From UBA2658 sp050943775 (GTDB lineage: Bacteria > Bacillota > Clostridia > Oscillospirales > Oscillospiraceae): 64,000 nucleotides of DNA. Every line of letters starts with the position of its first letter. Position 1 is the first letter of the stretch. Under the pieces are notes generated by a model. The model worked only from the letters and a program-made list of their open reading frames with translations, searched no databases and was not told where the DNA came from. This document shows, piece after piece, positions 23,524 through 31,879 of the stretch. The stretch is taken from assembly GCA_050943775.1 (NCBI GenBank), contig JBMNPV010000002.1, positions 1 through 64,000 on the forward strand, written 5' to 3'. The translations under genes were made by a program, and so were the position numbers.

Positions 23524-24364
23524 CCTCGGCCACCCCCAGATATGCGTCGATGACGCTCTTGTTGTTTTGGATCTCGTCCGGCGTGCCGGTTGCGATAAGC
23601 TTGCCAAAATCCAGAACATAGATGCGGTCCGAGATCTGCATGACCAAATTCATGTGGTGCTCAATGACAAGGACCGTTACGTCGTATTCTTCGCGGATCT
23701 GTTTGATGAAAGCCGCCAGTTCCATCGTCTCCTGCGGGTTCATACCGGCAGCCGGTTCGTCGAGCAACAGTAGCTTCGGGTCCGTCGCCAACGCTCGGGC
23801 GATCTCAAGCCGGCGCTGCAGTCCATAAGGCAGGTTAGTCGCCTTTTCATCCTTGATATCCAGCATATTCTGCTGGCGCAGAAGCTCTATGGTTTCTGCA
23901 TGCATCCGCGCCTCTTCCTTATAGTTGACGCGGAAGGTAGCGGAAAGCATGTTCTGCTTTGCGCGCATGTGCTTTGCGATGAGGACATTTTCATAGACAG
24001 TCTGGCTTCCAAACAGGCGAATATTCTGAAAAGTGCGCGCAATGCCGCGCTGCGTGATCTTGTCCGGGGTCGGGCTGACGATTTTTTTGTACTTGCCGGC
24101 GTTTTCTCCGGCATATGTTTTCGCCATTTTCCCGCGCGGATAATTTTCCACAAGGGTCTCGCCGCAGAACTCGATCTTTCCGTTGGTCGGCTCGTAGACG
24201 CCCGTCACGCAGTTGAAAGCCGTTGTCTTTCCTGCGCCGTTCGGACCGATGAGCGCAACGATCTCACCCTTGTTTACTTCCATCGAAAGATTGTTGACCG
24301 CGACAACGCCGCCGAACTGCATCGTTACGTCCGACAGACGCAGCACATTTTCCTTCTCAGCCAT
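23516..24364 (-). CDS. livG: Branched-chain amino acid ABC transporter ATPase LivG
   Basis: First ATPase of the Liv importer, 282 residues. Walker A is GPNGAGKTT near 38, the H-loop lies in VIEHHMNLV, the signature region reads LPYGLQRRLEIARAL, and Walker B is LLLLDEPAAGMNP. The alternative signature (no LSGGQ) is usual for LivG. ATG 24364 follows GGGGAGGTG and overlaps the livM stop by eight bases, so the two are translationally coupled. Confidence 0.95.
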   Translation of the reverse strand: MAEKENVLRLSDVTMQFGGVVAVNNLSMEVNKGEIVALIGPNGAGKTTAFNCVTGVYEPTNGKIEFCGETLVENYPRGKMAKTYAGENAGKYKKIVSPTPDKITQRGIARTFQNIRLFGSQTVYENVLIAKHMRAKQNMLSATFRVNYKEEARMHAETIELLRQQNMLDIKDEKATNLPYGLQRRLEIARALATDPKLLLLDEPAAGMNPQETMELAAFIKQIREEYDVTVLVIEHHMNLVMQISDRIYVLDFGKLIATGTPDEIQNNKSVIDAYLGVAEDA

Positions 24365-25535
24365 TGTCGCTCACCTCCCCACCCGGAAGATCGGGATCAC
24401 CCGCGTCTCCACCGGTCTTTTGTCTTCGTCCGAAGATCTTTTCAACATCGAACTCCTTGTCTCCCATGATACCCTTGCGCCAGAAGAGCACAACGCACAT
24501 GATGATGACGGAGAATACGACAAGACGGAAACCGTTGCGGAAAAGTCCGGGCGCGGTAATGCCGAGGAAAGTGCCGCTGTCAAGGCCGCGGAGCCACCAC
24601 TCCGAGCAAGCGACATAGAGGAAAGCGCCGATGCAGCTGCCCGTGATGGAACCAAGGCCGCCGAGTATGACGATCAGCAGAATTTCATAGGTCATTGCGG
24701 AGTTGTAAACAGAAGCCTTGACGGTCGCCTGATACATGACGAGCAGTGCGCCGCCGATGCCCGCAAAGAACGAGCTTGTGCAAAACGAGAGCATCTTGTG
24801 TTTTGCTAGATTGATGCCCATGGCCTCCGCGGCGACTTCGTCATCACGAATCGCCTTAAAGGCGCGGCCATAAGAGGAGTTTATGAGCAGCACAATGATT
24901 GCAATACAAATGCCGCAGATCAGAACCGGCATCAGGGTCGTGAGGAAAGTCGGCAGCCACTTGACATTTTTACACGCCTCATTGAAGCCGGGCGAAGATG
25001 TGCGCCAATTGGCAACGATCGACTCGAAGGTCGCAAATTTGCGGAGCATATTCGACGCGTTTGTGATTGGGCCGAGCGTGTTCCACTGCACGATGGCGCG
25101 GATGATCTCGGCAAAGCCAAGCGTTGCGATTGCGAGGTAATCGGATTTCAGACGCAGGACCGGCAGACCGATGATATAGGCAAAGCCCGCCGCAACGAGT
25201 CCCGCGAGGATCAGCGCAACGAGGACAGGCAGATTTGTGTGGATCGCGCCGCCGTCAAAGTACATATAGACCGATGCGCGGTCGGCATCCGGGATCGTGA
25301 AGATGGCATAGGTGTAAGCGCCAATGAGCATAAAGCCCGCCTGCCCAAGGGAAAACAGACCCGTAAAGCCGTTTGTAAGGTTCATGGAAACGGCGACAAG
25401 CGCATAGATCGCGCCCTTGCGGACGACCGGGAAGATCATCGACGTTGGGGGCAGGAACATGCTCTCGAGCAGGATTACAAGGAGCAGGGCCAGAATAAGC
25501 CCGAGATTTATGAGGAGCTTTGTTGATCTTTTCAT
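24357..25535 (-). CDS. livM: Branched-chain amino acid ABC transporter permease LivM
   Basis: Integral membrane subunit with roughly ten hydrophobic spans (392 residues). The family hallmarks are LTNGFTGLFSLGQAGFMLIGAY and the coupling helix GRAFKAIRDDEVAAEAMGIN. A hydrophilic C-terminal tail of about 35 residues ends in a charged stretch and is longer than usual. ATG 25535 has a GGGGGG site. It pairs with LivH to form the membrane channel; the two genes are 12 bases apart. Confidence 0.94.
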   Translation of the reverse strand: MKRSTKLLINLGLILALLLVILLESMFLPPTSMIFPVVRKGAIYALVAVSMNLTNGFTGLFSLGQAGFMLIGAYTYAIFTIPDADRASVYMYFDGGAIHTNLPVLVALILAGLVAAGFAYIIGLPVLRLKSDYLAIATLGFAEIIRAIVQWNTLGPITNASNMLRKFATFESIVANWRTSSPGFNEACKNVKWLPTFLTTLMPVLICGICIAIIVLLINSSYGRAFKAIRDDEVAAEAMGINLAKHKMLSFCTSSFFAGIGGALLVMYQATVKASVYNSAMTYEILLIVILGGLGSITGSCIGAFLYVACSEWWLRGLDSGTFLGITAPGLFRNGFRLVVFSVIIMCVVLFWRKGIMGDKEFDVEKIFGRRQKTGGDAGDPDLPGGEVSDNG

Positions 25536-25547
25536 TTTTTGCCCCCC

Positions 25548-26471
25548 TTAGACCTTGTCTGTCTGCTTCTCACCGAACAAGCCGGTGGGACGCACGAGCA
25601 GAATGACGATGAGAAGAACGAAGGTAAACGCATCCGAGAAAGTTGCGAGATTCAGCGGCTGTGTCACAACGCCCGCCGAAACGAGCAAGGTATCGAGTCC
25701 CTTGATTATGCTCTCGCATATGCCGATGATAAACGCGCCCACGACCGCTCCCGGTATGGAGCCGATGCCTCCGAATACCGCTGCGACGAAGCACTTGAGT
25801 CCGGGCATCGCGCCGGAGGTCGGCACAACGCCGGGATAGTTCGTAAAGTAGAGCATGGAGCCGACTGCGGCAAGCAGCGAGCCGATGACAAAGGTCATCG
25901 AAATGACGCTGTCGATCTTGATCCCCATGAGCTGTGCCGTTTCAAAGTCACGGGAGACAGCACGCATGGCCATACCCATTTTTGTATGGTTGATAAACAG
26001 AACCAAAATAATGACGAGGATAATCGTCAGAATCGGCGTGATGATGGTCACGCGCTTTGTAACGGCGCCCGCGATGTGGATCGTATCGGAGAGCCACGGG
26101 ATGGACGGATAGTTTTTGTTCAGGCCGCCGGTGACATAGAGCGCAAGATTTTGCAAAAGGTAACTCACACCGATGGCGGAAATCATAATGGACATACGCG
26201 GCGCGGTACGCAGAGGCTTATAAGCTGCGCGCTCGATTACAAAGCCGAGCAGGACCGTCAGAACGATCATAAGCGGAATGGATATGTACAGCGGCAGATC
26301 CGCCGCGAGATAAACCATCATCAGACCGGCGACCATGAACACATCGCCGTGCGCAAAGTTTATCAGGCGCAGAATGCCGTAAACCATCGTATAGCCAATG
26401 GCGATCAGCGCGTACTGTCCGCCGACGGATATTCCCGAAAGAATATACGGCAGGACTTCGGAAAAGCTCAT
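25548..26471 (-). CDS. livH: Branched-chain amino acid ABC transporter permease LivH
   Basis: Integral membrane subunit, 307 residues with about eight spans. Typical LivH blocks are GGQYALIAIGYTMVYGILRLINFAHGDVFM near the N-terminus, the coupling motif MAMRAVSRDFETAQLMGI and the later AVFGGIGSIPGAVVGAF. ATG 26471 follows GAGGGGG. It is separated from livJ by 157 bases that hold two hairpins, so the permease genes are probably expressed below the level of the binding protein. Confidence 0.94.
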   Translation of the reverse strand: MSFSEVLPYILSGISVGGQYALIAIGYTMVYGILRLINFAHGDVFMVAGLMMVYLAADLPLYISIPLMIVLTVLLGFVIERAAYKPLRTAPRMSIMISAIGVSYLLQNLALYVTGGLNKNYPSIPWLSDTIHIAGAVTKRVTIITPILTIILVIILVLFINHTKMGMAMRAVSRDFETAQLMGIKIDSVISMTFVIGSLLAAVGSMLYFTNYPGVVPTSGAMPGLKCFVAAVFGGIGSIPGAVVGAFIIGICESIIKGLDTLLVSAGVVTQPLNLATFSDAFTFVLLIVILLVRPTGLFGEKQTDKV

Positions 26472-26490
26472 TCAGGGACCCCCTCATTGC

Positions 26491-26537
26491 GGGCTGTCTC
26501 GAAAGAGAGCGAGTGTCGCGCTCTTTCGAGGCAGCCC
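26491..26537 (-). other. 17-bp hairpin in the livJ-livH spacer
   Basis: A 17-bp stem with one G-T pair (26491-26507 with 26521-26537) lies 20 bases before livH. It probably stabilises or partly terminates the upstream livJ message. Confidence 0.65.
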
Positions 26538-26583
26538 AGTTTAAAAGATCAGATTTGTCTGTAAAGCAGGCCTAAGACGGTTT

Positions 26584-26604
26584 GGCGGGGGCCAAGCCCC
26601 CGCC
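26584..26604 (-). terminator. Hairpin directly after livJ
   Basis: The 9-bp GC stem GGCGGGGGC (26584-26592) with 26596-26604 has a three-base loop. It begins 24 bases after the livJ stop and has no strong T-run, so it looks like a leaky terminator or a 3' protecting stem. Confidence 0.6.
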
Positions 26605-26628
26605 TTGCCGCAAATTATGTTCGTTTGC

Positions 26629-27840
26629 TTATTTTGCTTTCTGAACGCCGACGAACTCCCATGCGCCGGTATCGGTGTTTGCCATCTTGACATAGGCCGA
26701 ATCGCGGACTGCGTCGCCGTTGGTCGTGTCAAACTTGATCTCGCCGGAAACGCCGGTGTAAACAACATTCCACAGCGCCTCGTTGACAGCGGCAGGATCA
26801 GTGGAACCCGCTGCCTTGAGAGCCTCAAGCGCTACAAAGTAAGCATCGTAACCCATTGCGGAAACTGCCGCGATCGTGTCGTCGCCGCCGTTGTTGGCAA
26901 GTGCCGTCTTGTCGGAATTGAGCCATTCTCTAAAGCCGTCGTCGAATTCCTTGTTGCCGCCTTCCTGATAGAAGGTGGTGACATAGAGCTTGAGGTCTTT
27001 GCCCTTGATGGCGTTGAGGATGACGTTGGAATCCCAAGTGTCGCCCGCGAGCATCGGGATGGTCAGACCATCGGAGCTTGCGCGGTCAATGATGAGCGCC
27101 GCGGAATCGGTGGAGCAGGGAGCAAAGAAAACGTCGCAGCCCTGGCTCTTGGCATTTGCTATGTAAGAAGAGAAGTCCGAGTTGCCGGTCGGGAAGCTCT
27201 CGGAAACGACGGTGCCGCCGAGGGCCTCAAACGCCTGCTGGAAGTATTTGCAGAGACCGACAGAGTAGTCGTCGCCGAGTTCGGACAGGCAGTATGCCTT
27301 TTTGGCCTTGAACTGATCGGCCGCGAAGTTTGCAAGGACCGTGCCCTGGAACGGATCGAGGAAGCAGATGCGGAAATAGTGGGTGTTGCCCTCCGTTACC
27401 TGCGGGTTGGTGCAGGTGACGCCGATCGCGGGAATACCTGCGTTTTTAAAGGTATCGGATGCGGCGATGCAGACCGAAGAACCGTAGGAACCGAGGACGC
27501 AGGAGACACCGGCGTCAACCAGAGTCTGGGCCGCGGACGGAGCCTTGTCTTCAACAGACTGGTTGTCTGCCGAAACGAGCTCGACCTGATAGGTCTTGCC
27601 GCCGATCTCGACCGTCGGCTGCATCTTGTTGGCATACTGCATACCGAGGGCTTCCTGCTTGCCGCCGGCGCCGTTCTTGCCGGATGCCGGCTCAAACACG
27701 CCGATCTTGATGACGTCGCCGCTTGTGGCTGCGGCATCGCCGCTCGCCGCGGGGGAGCTTTCGCTCGTGGAGCTTCCGCAGCCCGCGAAGAGGCTGACCA
27801 GAAGCGCGCAGGACAGAATGAGACAAAGTTTCTTTTTCAT
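26629..27840 (-). CDS. livJ: Branched-chain amino acid-binding lipoprotein LivJ/LivK
   Basis: Extracytoplasmic receptor of the Liv system, 403 residues. A signal peptide with lipobox LFAGC (Cys near 21) and a Ser/Ala linker precede a type I binding fold starting VIKIGVFEPASGKNGAGGKQEALG. The motif CVLGSYGSSVCIAASDTFK near 135 lies where the ligand amino-acid loop is expected. ATG 27840 follows GGAGG. It is first in the operon, behind an exact -10 promoter. Leucine, isoleucine and valine are the expected ligands, but receptors of this family also take other amino acids or amides. Confidence 0.92.
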   Translation of the reverse strand: MKKKLCLILSCALLVSLFAGCGSSTSESSPAASGDAAATSGDVIKIGVFEPASGKNGAGGKQEALGMQYANKMQPTVEIGGKTYQVELVSADNQSVEDKAPSAAQTLVDAGVSCVLGSYGSSVCIAASDTFKNAGIPAIGVTCTNPQVTEGNTHYFRICFLDPFQGTVLANFAADQFKAKKAYCLSELGDDYSVGLCKYFQQAFEALGGTVVSESFPTGNSDFSSYIANAKSQGCDVFFAPCSTDSAALIIDRASSDGLTIPMLAGDTWDSNVILNAIKGKDLKLYVTTFYQEGGNKEFDDGFREWLNSDKTALANNGGDDTIAAVSAMGYDAYFVALEALKAAGSTDPAAVNEALWNVVYTGVSGEIKFDTTNGDAVRDSAYVKMANTDTGAWEFVGVQKAK

Positions 27841-27887
27841 TTCATTTCCTCCGATTATTATCCCTGGTTTTCATTGTGTCTTTGACG

Positions 27888-27905
27888 CGCGGACATACGT
27901 CCGCG
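27888..27905 (-). other. Small hairpin in the livJ leader
   Basis: CGCGGAC (27888-27894) pairs with GTCCGCG (27899-27905) across a four-base loop, close to the predicted 5' end of the liv mRNA. Such a stem may protect the message. Confidence 0.5.
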
Positions 27906-27921
27906 GTCAATCATGTTTAGT

Positions 27922-27962
27922 ATTATAGCGCAGTAGATTGTTAATTGCAAGAATTATTCTTG
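27922..27962 (-). promoter_or_regulatory. Promoter of the liv operon with adjacent palindrome
   Basis: Minus-strand TTGCAA (27950-27945), 17 bp, TATAAT (27927-27922). The palindrome CAAGAAT-T-ATTCTTG (27948-27962) overlaps the -35 box and looks like an operator. Confidence 0.75.
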
Positions 27963-28194
27963 TATTATTCACAATATTTTGTGTTTTTTTAGCGAATTTT
28001 TGAGCAGGCGCGCTCCCTGTTGTCCGGCCGATGCCTCTCATTCCTTTGCGCACGTGTTCGTACATGGCAAATATTGTCCGTCTTTCCATTGTGGTCCTTT
28101 GTTCACCTCCCGCCAACAAATTCATCAGTGAAAAGAAACAAATCCTTCATTCTTTTTTCCGTATTTCATTTGTCAGCATCGCGCATGAATCTCC

Positions 28195-28212
28195 TTATGT
28201 AAACTTACATAA
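28195..28212. repeat. Palindrome TTATGTAA-AC-TTACATAA
   Basis: Perfect 8-bp arms with a 2-bp spacer. The 13-mer CTTATGTAAACTT (28194-28206) recurs exactly at 28358-28370. Confidence 0.65.
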
Positions 28213-28351
28213 AATCTTGCAAAAAGAAAAGTACTGTTACAGGTTTTGTTATATATTGGTATTTATTCGCGTTTTGCCCTCACTGTCTTTTCGTTTCGAT
28301 GTTGATAACTCTGTTGAAAGTGTTGTTAACTTTTTTGAGCCTATGGTTTTC

Positions 28352-28370
28352 TACATACTTATGTAAACTT
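28352..28370. repeat. Second palindrome TACATA-CT-TATGTA
   Basis: 6-bp arms at 28352-28357 and 28360-28365, overlapping the second copy of the 13-mer CTTATGTAAACTT (28358-28370). It lies about 100 bases before the exporter promoter. Confidence 0.55.
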
Positions 28371-28390
28371 TTGATTCATTTTTTCGACCC

Positions 28391-28432
28391 TGCAAAAACG
28401 AAATTCAAGCCGCTCATTCCGTCGTTTTTGCA
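28391..28432. repeat. 11-bp inverted repeat TGCAAAAACGA
   Basis: The arms 28391-28401 and 28422-28432 are exact complements around 20 bases. The T5 lies inside the right arm. It may be a weak terminator for a short RNA from the spacer or a protein-binding site. Confidence 0.5.
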
Positions 28433-28468
28433 CAGAAAATTGACATGTGTTAAATCTATGCAATTCTA

Positions 28469-28509
28469 TTGACAGCGGCGAAAGAAGTGATATGATATTG
28501 ATATCATAT
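28469..28509 (+). promoter_or_regulatory. ABC exporter promoter with a 9-bp-arm operator
   Basis: TTGACA (28469-28474), 16 bp, TATGAT (28491-28496). The palindrome ATATGATAT-TG-ATATCATAT (28490-28509) covers the -10 box and the start of transcription, as a repressor operator would. Confidence 0.75.
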
Positions 28510-28565
28510 TGATTATGCAATCTCGGTACACCTCTGCGGGCCCCCGCGTGAAAGGAAGGACATAT

Positions 28566-29279
28566 ATGTTAAAAATCGAAGGTCTCACGAAAATCTACGG
28601 CAATCGTGCCGCTGTGGACAAACTCAGTCTCAGCATACAGCCCGGCGAAATCTACGGCTTCATCGGCCACAACGGCGCCGGAAAAACGACGACCATCAAA
28701 TGCTGCTGCGGCATCCTCCGTTTTGAACAGGGCGAAATTGAAATCGATGGTGTATCTATTAAAAAAGATCCGCTCACCTGTAAGCAGATGCTCGCCTACA
28801 TACCGGACAATCCGGACATATATCCGTTCATGTCCGGCATTGCCTATCTGAATTTCGTCGCGGATATTTTCGGCGTTTCGGCAGCGGATCGTCAAGCGCG
28901 CATCCGCAAATATGCCGATCTTTTTGATCTGACGGATGATCTCGCGCAGCCCGTTTCCTCCTACTCACACGGCATGAAGCAAAAGCTCGCCATCATCGCG
29001 GCATTTCTGCACCAGCCCAAGCTCATCATCATGGACGAACCCTTTGTCGGCCTTGACCCAATCGCCGCGCACACTTTAAAGGAACTCATGCGCGAGCACT
29101 GCGACAAGGGCGGGGCGATCTTCTTCTCCACGCATGTTCTGGAGGTGGCTGAAAAGCTCTGCGACAAGGTCGCTATCATCAAGGAAGGGCGGCTCATTGC
29201 CTCCGGCACCATGGAGGAGGTCAAAGGTGATTCCTCACTGGAGGACGTCTTTCTTGAACTGGAGGGCGACGAAAAATGA
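28566..29279 (+). CDS. ABC transporter ATPase, ABC-2 exporter type
   Basis: A 237-residue ATPase: Walker A GHNGAGKTTTIK near 38, signature YSHGMKQKLAIIAAFLH, Walker B LIIMDEPFVGLDP and switch His in FFSTHVLEVAE. I start it at ATG 28566 with AAGGAAGG; the frame is open 19 codons further with no site. The stop overlaps the permease start (ATGA). With the next gene it forms a two-gene exporter under an operator-controlled promoter. It resembles bacteriocin, drug or Na+ exporters (NatA class), but the cargo is unknown. Confidence 0.9.
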   Translation: MLKIEGLTKIYGNRAAVDKLSLSIQPGEIYGFIGHNGAGKTTTIKCCCGILRFEQGEIEIDGVSIKKDPLTCKQMLAYIPDNPDIYPFMSGIAYLNFVADIFGVSAADRQARIRKYADLFDLTDDLAQPVSSYSHGMKQKLAIIAAFLHQPKLIIMDEPFVGLDPIAAHTLKELMREHCDKGGAIFFSTHVLEVAEKLCDKVAIIKEGRLIASGTMEEVKGDSSLEDVFLELEGDEK

Positions 29280-30883
29280 AAAAACCGTCGATTTTTATGA
29301 CCCTTTTTAAGGTGCGTTTACAGGCTGCACTCGTCGGCTTTTCCGGCGGCGCAAGCGGGAAAAAGCGCTCCAAGGGCAAAACCGCTCTCTTTGCCCTGCT
29401 GATGCTCTACGTCTACGGCATCTTTTTCATGATGTTCATGAACTTTTTCAGTGCACTTGCCGCGCCGCTGCATGCAGCCGGCCTTGACTGGCTGTATTTC
29501 ACGCTCTTTGGTCTGACCGCATTCTGCATCATGTTTATTCTCAGTGTATTTGCCACAAAGACGCAGCTCTATGACGCAACGGACAATGAGCTTCTGCTCT
29601 CCATGCCGGTGCAGCCGGGTTCCATTCTCGCCTCGCGCATGGCGATCCTGCTGCTTTCAAATTTCCTCGGTGCTGCTATGATCGGCATTCCGGCCATCGT
29701 GATGTGGCGCAGGGCAGCGGAGATGTCCGGGGGCGGACTGACCGCTTTCATCCTTCTTCTTCTCGCCCTGCCGTTTTTTGCGCTTGCAGTGGCGAGTCTG
29801 ATCGGCTGGCTGATCGCGCTGTCTACGGACAGAGTCCGAAACAAATCTCTGATGACCGTCATCATAACCCTTGTCTTTCTCGGAGTTTACTTCGTGCTGG
29901 TCGCACGTGCAAATGTCTATCTCCAAAAGCTGATTGCCAGCAAGGACCTCATCGCCGCTTCGCTCGGCAAAAACGCGCCGCTATACTGGTTCGGCAACGC
30001 CATCGCCGGACCAAGCCTTCCGCAGCTTCTCTGGTCCCTGCTGATTCTGCTTCTTCCCTTTCTCATTGTGTACATCGTTCTCTCAAAGACCTTTATTTCT
30101 GTCGCAACAAAAAGCCGCGGCGCGGCGAAGGTCCAATACCGCGAACGCTCCATGCATGAAACGCCGGTCGGCAAGGCGCTTTTGCAGCGGGAGAAAAAGC
30201 GCCTGTTCTCCTCCCCCGTCTATCTGATCAACGCGGGACTCGGCGTTCTCTTCCTGTATGTCGGCGGCGCGGCACTTTTGATCGAGCAAAAGAAGCTTCT
30301 CTCCGCGCTCTCCGCTTTAACGCTCACAGGCGAACAGCTCGCGGTATTTGCGGTTCTTGCCATCGGCTTAATTACGGCCATGGTGCTCTTCACGGCGCCG
30401 TCTGTCTCACTGGAGGGCAAGACAATCTGGATCATCAAGTCGCTGCCGCTGACGCCGCAGCAGATCCTCGCGGCAAAGCTCCGGCTCCATCGCCGGGCAA
30501 CGCTGCCGGCCGTCCTCTTTTTGTCGCTCGTCTGCGTGTTCACGCTGGACATTCCCGCAGCTCTTGTGCCGGGGCTTCTGGTCACGCCCTGCCTCATCGT
30601 TTATCTGAGCTCCTCTCTCGGCCTCATTGCCGGATTGCAGCACGCAAACCTTGAGTGGATCAACGAAACACAGGTTGTAAAGCAGGGCATGGCGATCCTG
30701 CTGGCGATGCTTTTCTCGTTTTTGCTGGTGCTCGTGCCGTTTCTCCTCTTTGCACTCTCGACACTCTCGCAGTGTCCGGTCATTTTTCTCTATGCCTATA
30801 TGGCGCTGCTCGCCCTGGGTACATACCTGAGCGACAAATGGGTCTTTACAAAAGGCGCCGAGGTATTTGATACGCTCGGCTGA
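29276..30883 (+). CDS. ABC exporter permease, about 12 membrane spans
   Basis: A 535-residue integral membrane protein, translationally coupled to the ATPase. Hydrophobic segments include GKTALFALLMLYVYGIFFMM-like stretches near 45-60 and repeated spans to the C-terminus, with two halves separated by a cytoplasmic part around 275-300. It fits the large ABC-2 exporter permeases of Firmicutes that carry both halves in one chain; I cannot place it in a named family with certainty. The start ATG 29276 overlaps the ATPase stop. A hairpin terminator follows. Confidence 0.82.
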   Translation: MKKPSIFMTLFKVRLQAALVGFSGGASGKKRSKGKTALFALLMLYVYGIFFMMFMNFFSALAAPLHAAGLDWLYFTLFGLTAFCIMFILSVFATKTQLYDATDNELLLSMPVQPGSILASRMAILLLSNFLGAAMIGIPAIVMWRRAAEMSGGGLTAFILLLLALPFFALAVASLIGWLIALSTDRVRNKSLMTVIITLVFLGVYFVLVARANVYLQKLIASKDLIAASLGKNAPLYWFGNAIAGPSLPQLLWSLLILLLPFLIVYIVLSKTFISVATKSRGAAKVQYRERSMHETPVGKALLQREKKRLFSSPVYLINAGLGVLFLYVGGAALLIEQKKLLSALSALTLTGEQLAVFAVLAIGLITAMVLFTAPSVSLEGKTIWIIKSLPLTPQQILAAKLRLHRRATLPAVLFLSLVCVFTLDIPAALVPGLLVTPCLIVYLSSSLGLIAGLQHANLEWINETQVVKQGMAILLAMLFSFLLVLVPFLLFALSTLSQCPVIFLYAYMALLALGTYLSDKWVFTKGAEVFDTLG

Positions 30884-30891
30884 AAAATGCT

Positions 30892-30935
30892 CGCAAAAGG
30901 CGCGTCTCCCAAAATAGGGAGGCGCGCCTTTTGCG
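30892..30935. terminator. Convergent hairpin terminator between exporter and opp operon
   Basis: A 19-bp stem with one G-T pair (30892-30910 with 30917-30935) around AAAATA. T-runs are weak on both sides, but the position between converging genes fits a bidirectional terminator. Confidence 0.75.
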
Positions 30936-30948
30936 TCGTGTTATGGCT

Positions 30949-31878
30949 TTATTTTGTCCACTTTTCAAATTCCTCGTCGGTCGCAAGAACATAGTGTGTA
31001 CCTTCCAGGTGATGCCGGGTGCCGATATTGTAGTCAACGCCGGCCTCCTTGTAGTTGTAGGACATGGCGACGCGGGTCTTTTCCGTGCGCGGATTCGGGA
31101 TCGGGATTGCCGAAAGCAGGCTCTTCGTATAAGGGTGAACGGGGTTGGAGAAGATCTCCTGCGTCGTGCCCGTTTCAACCAGATGGCCCATGTGCAGAAC
31201 GCCGATGCGCTCGGAGATATACTTGACCATCGAAAGGTCGTGCGCAATGAAAAGATATGCCGTTCCCGTTTCACTTTGAATATCTTTCATGAGGTTCACG
31301 ACCTGCGCCTGAATGGATACATCGAGCGCAGAGATGCACTCGTCGGCGACGATCAGCTTCGGGTTCATAACAAGCGCGCGGGCAATGCCGACGCGCTGGC
31401 GCTGACCGCCGGAGAACTGGTGCGGATAGCGCTCGGCATGTTCCGGCGCCAGACCGACCTTCAGAAGAATGTCGGCGACCATGTCGGCGCGTTCCTGACG
31501 GCTGCTGTAAACATGGTGGATGTCAAGGCCCTGCGCGATGATGTCCTCCACCTTCTTGCGGGGATTGAGACAGGCCATCGGGTCTTGAAAAATCATCTGC
31601 ATCTCCGTCCGAAGCTTCTCGTCCGTTTTTTTGTTGAGCTTGCCGGAGATGTCCATACCGTCGAACTTGATCGTTCCGGCGGTCGGGTCATAGAGACGGA
31701 TAATGCTGCGTCCGATCGTGGACTTGCCGGAACCGGACTCGCCAACGAGTCCGTAAGTCTCGCCGGGCTTTATAGCGAACGTGACGTCATCTACCGCCCG
31801 AACGGTAAAATTGTTGTTAATTCTGAAATACTGCTTGAGACCGCTGACCTCAAGAAGCGGCTTTTTTTCTTCCGCCAT
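30949..31878 (-). CDS. oppF: Oligopeptide ABC transporter ATPase OppF
   Basis: 309-residue ATPase of the peptide importer. Walker A is GESGSGKSTIGRSI near 50, the signature is FSGGQRQRVGIARAL, Walker B is LIVADECISALDVS and the C-terminal peptide-transporter extension reads VHPYTKSLLSAIPIPNP. ATG 31878 follows AAGGAGG and lies one base after the oppD stop. It pairs with OppD. It is the last gene of the oppABCDF operon. Confidence 0.94.
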   Translation of the reverse strand: MAEEKKPLLEVSGLKQYFRINNNFTVRAVDDVTFAIKPGETYGLVGESGSGKSTIGRSIIRLYDPTAGTIKFDGMDISGKLNKKTDEKLRTEMQMIFQDPMACLNPRKKVEDIIAQGLDIHHVYSSRQERADMVADILLKVGLAPEHAERYPHQFSGGQRQRVGIARALVMNPKLIVADECISALDVSIQAQVVNLMKDIQSETGTAYLFIAHDLSMVKYISERIGVLHMGHLVETGTTQEIFSNPVHPYTKSLLSAIPIPNPRTEKTRVAMSYNYKEAGVDYNIGTRHHLEGTHYVLATDEEFEKWTK

Positions 31879-31879
31879 A

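Larger units (their letters stand above)
27963..28468. other. 506-bp AT-rich spacer between liv and the ABC exporter, with palindromes
   Basis: This divergent spacer has no ORF with a ribosome site. It contains CACAA-TATT-TTGTG (27970-27983), two TATGTA/TACATA palindromes (28195-28212 and 28352-28365) and a wide inverted repeat (28391-28432). The density of repeats suggests several regulator sites or a short untranslated RNA. Confidence 0.5.

Noticed and set aside
22384..23553. 389-codon ORF antisense to livF and the thioesterase
   Set aside because: Crosses an operon on the other strand and has no motif or ribosome site.
26605..27885. 426-codon ORF antisense to livJ
   Set aside because: Shadow of a receptor gene with a clear lipobox; no ribosome site.
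28031..28366. 111-codon ORF in the liv/exporter spacer
   Set aside because: Composition unlike a real protein, no ribosome site, and it crosses palindromes typical of regulatory DNA.
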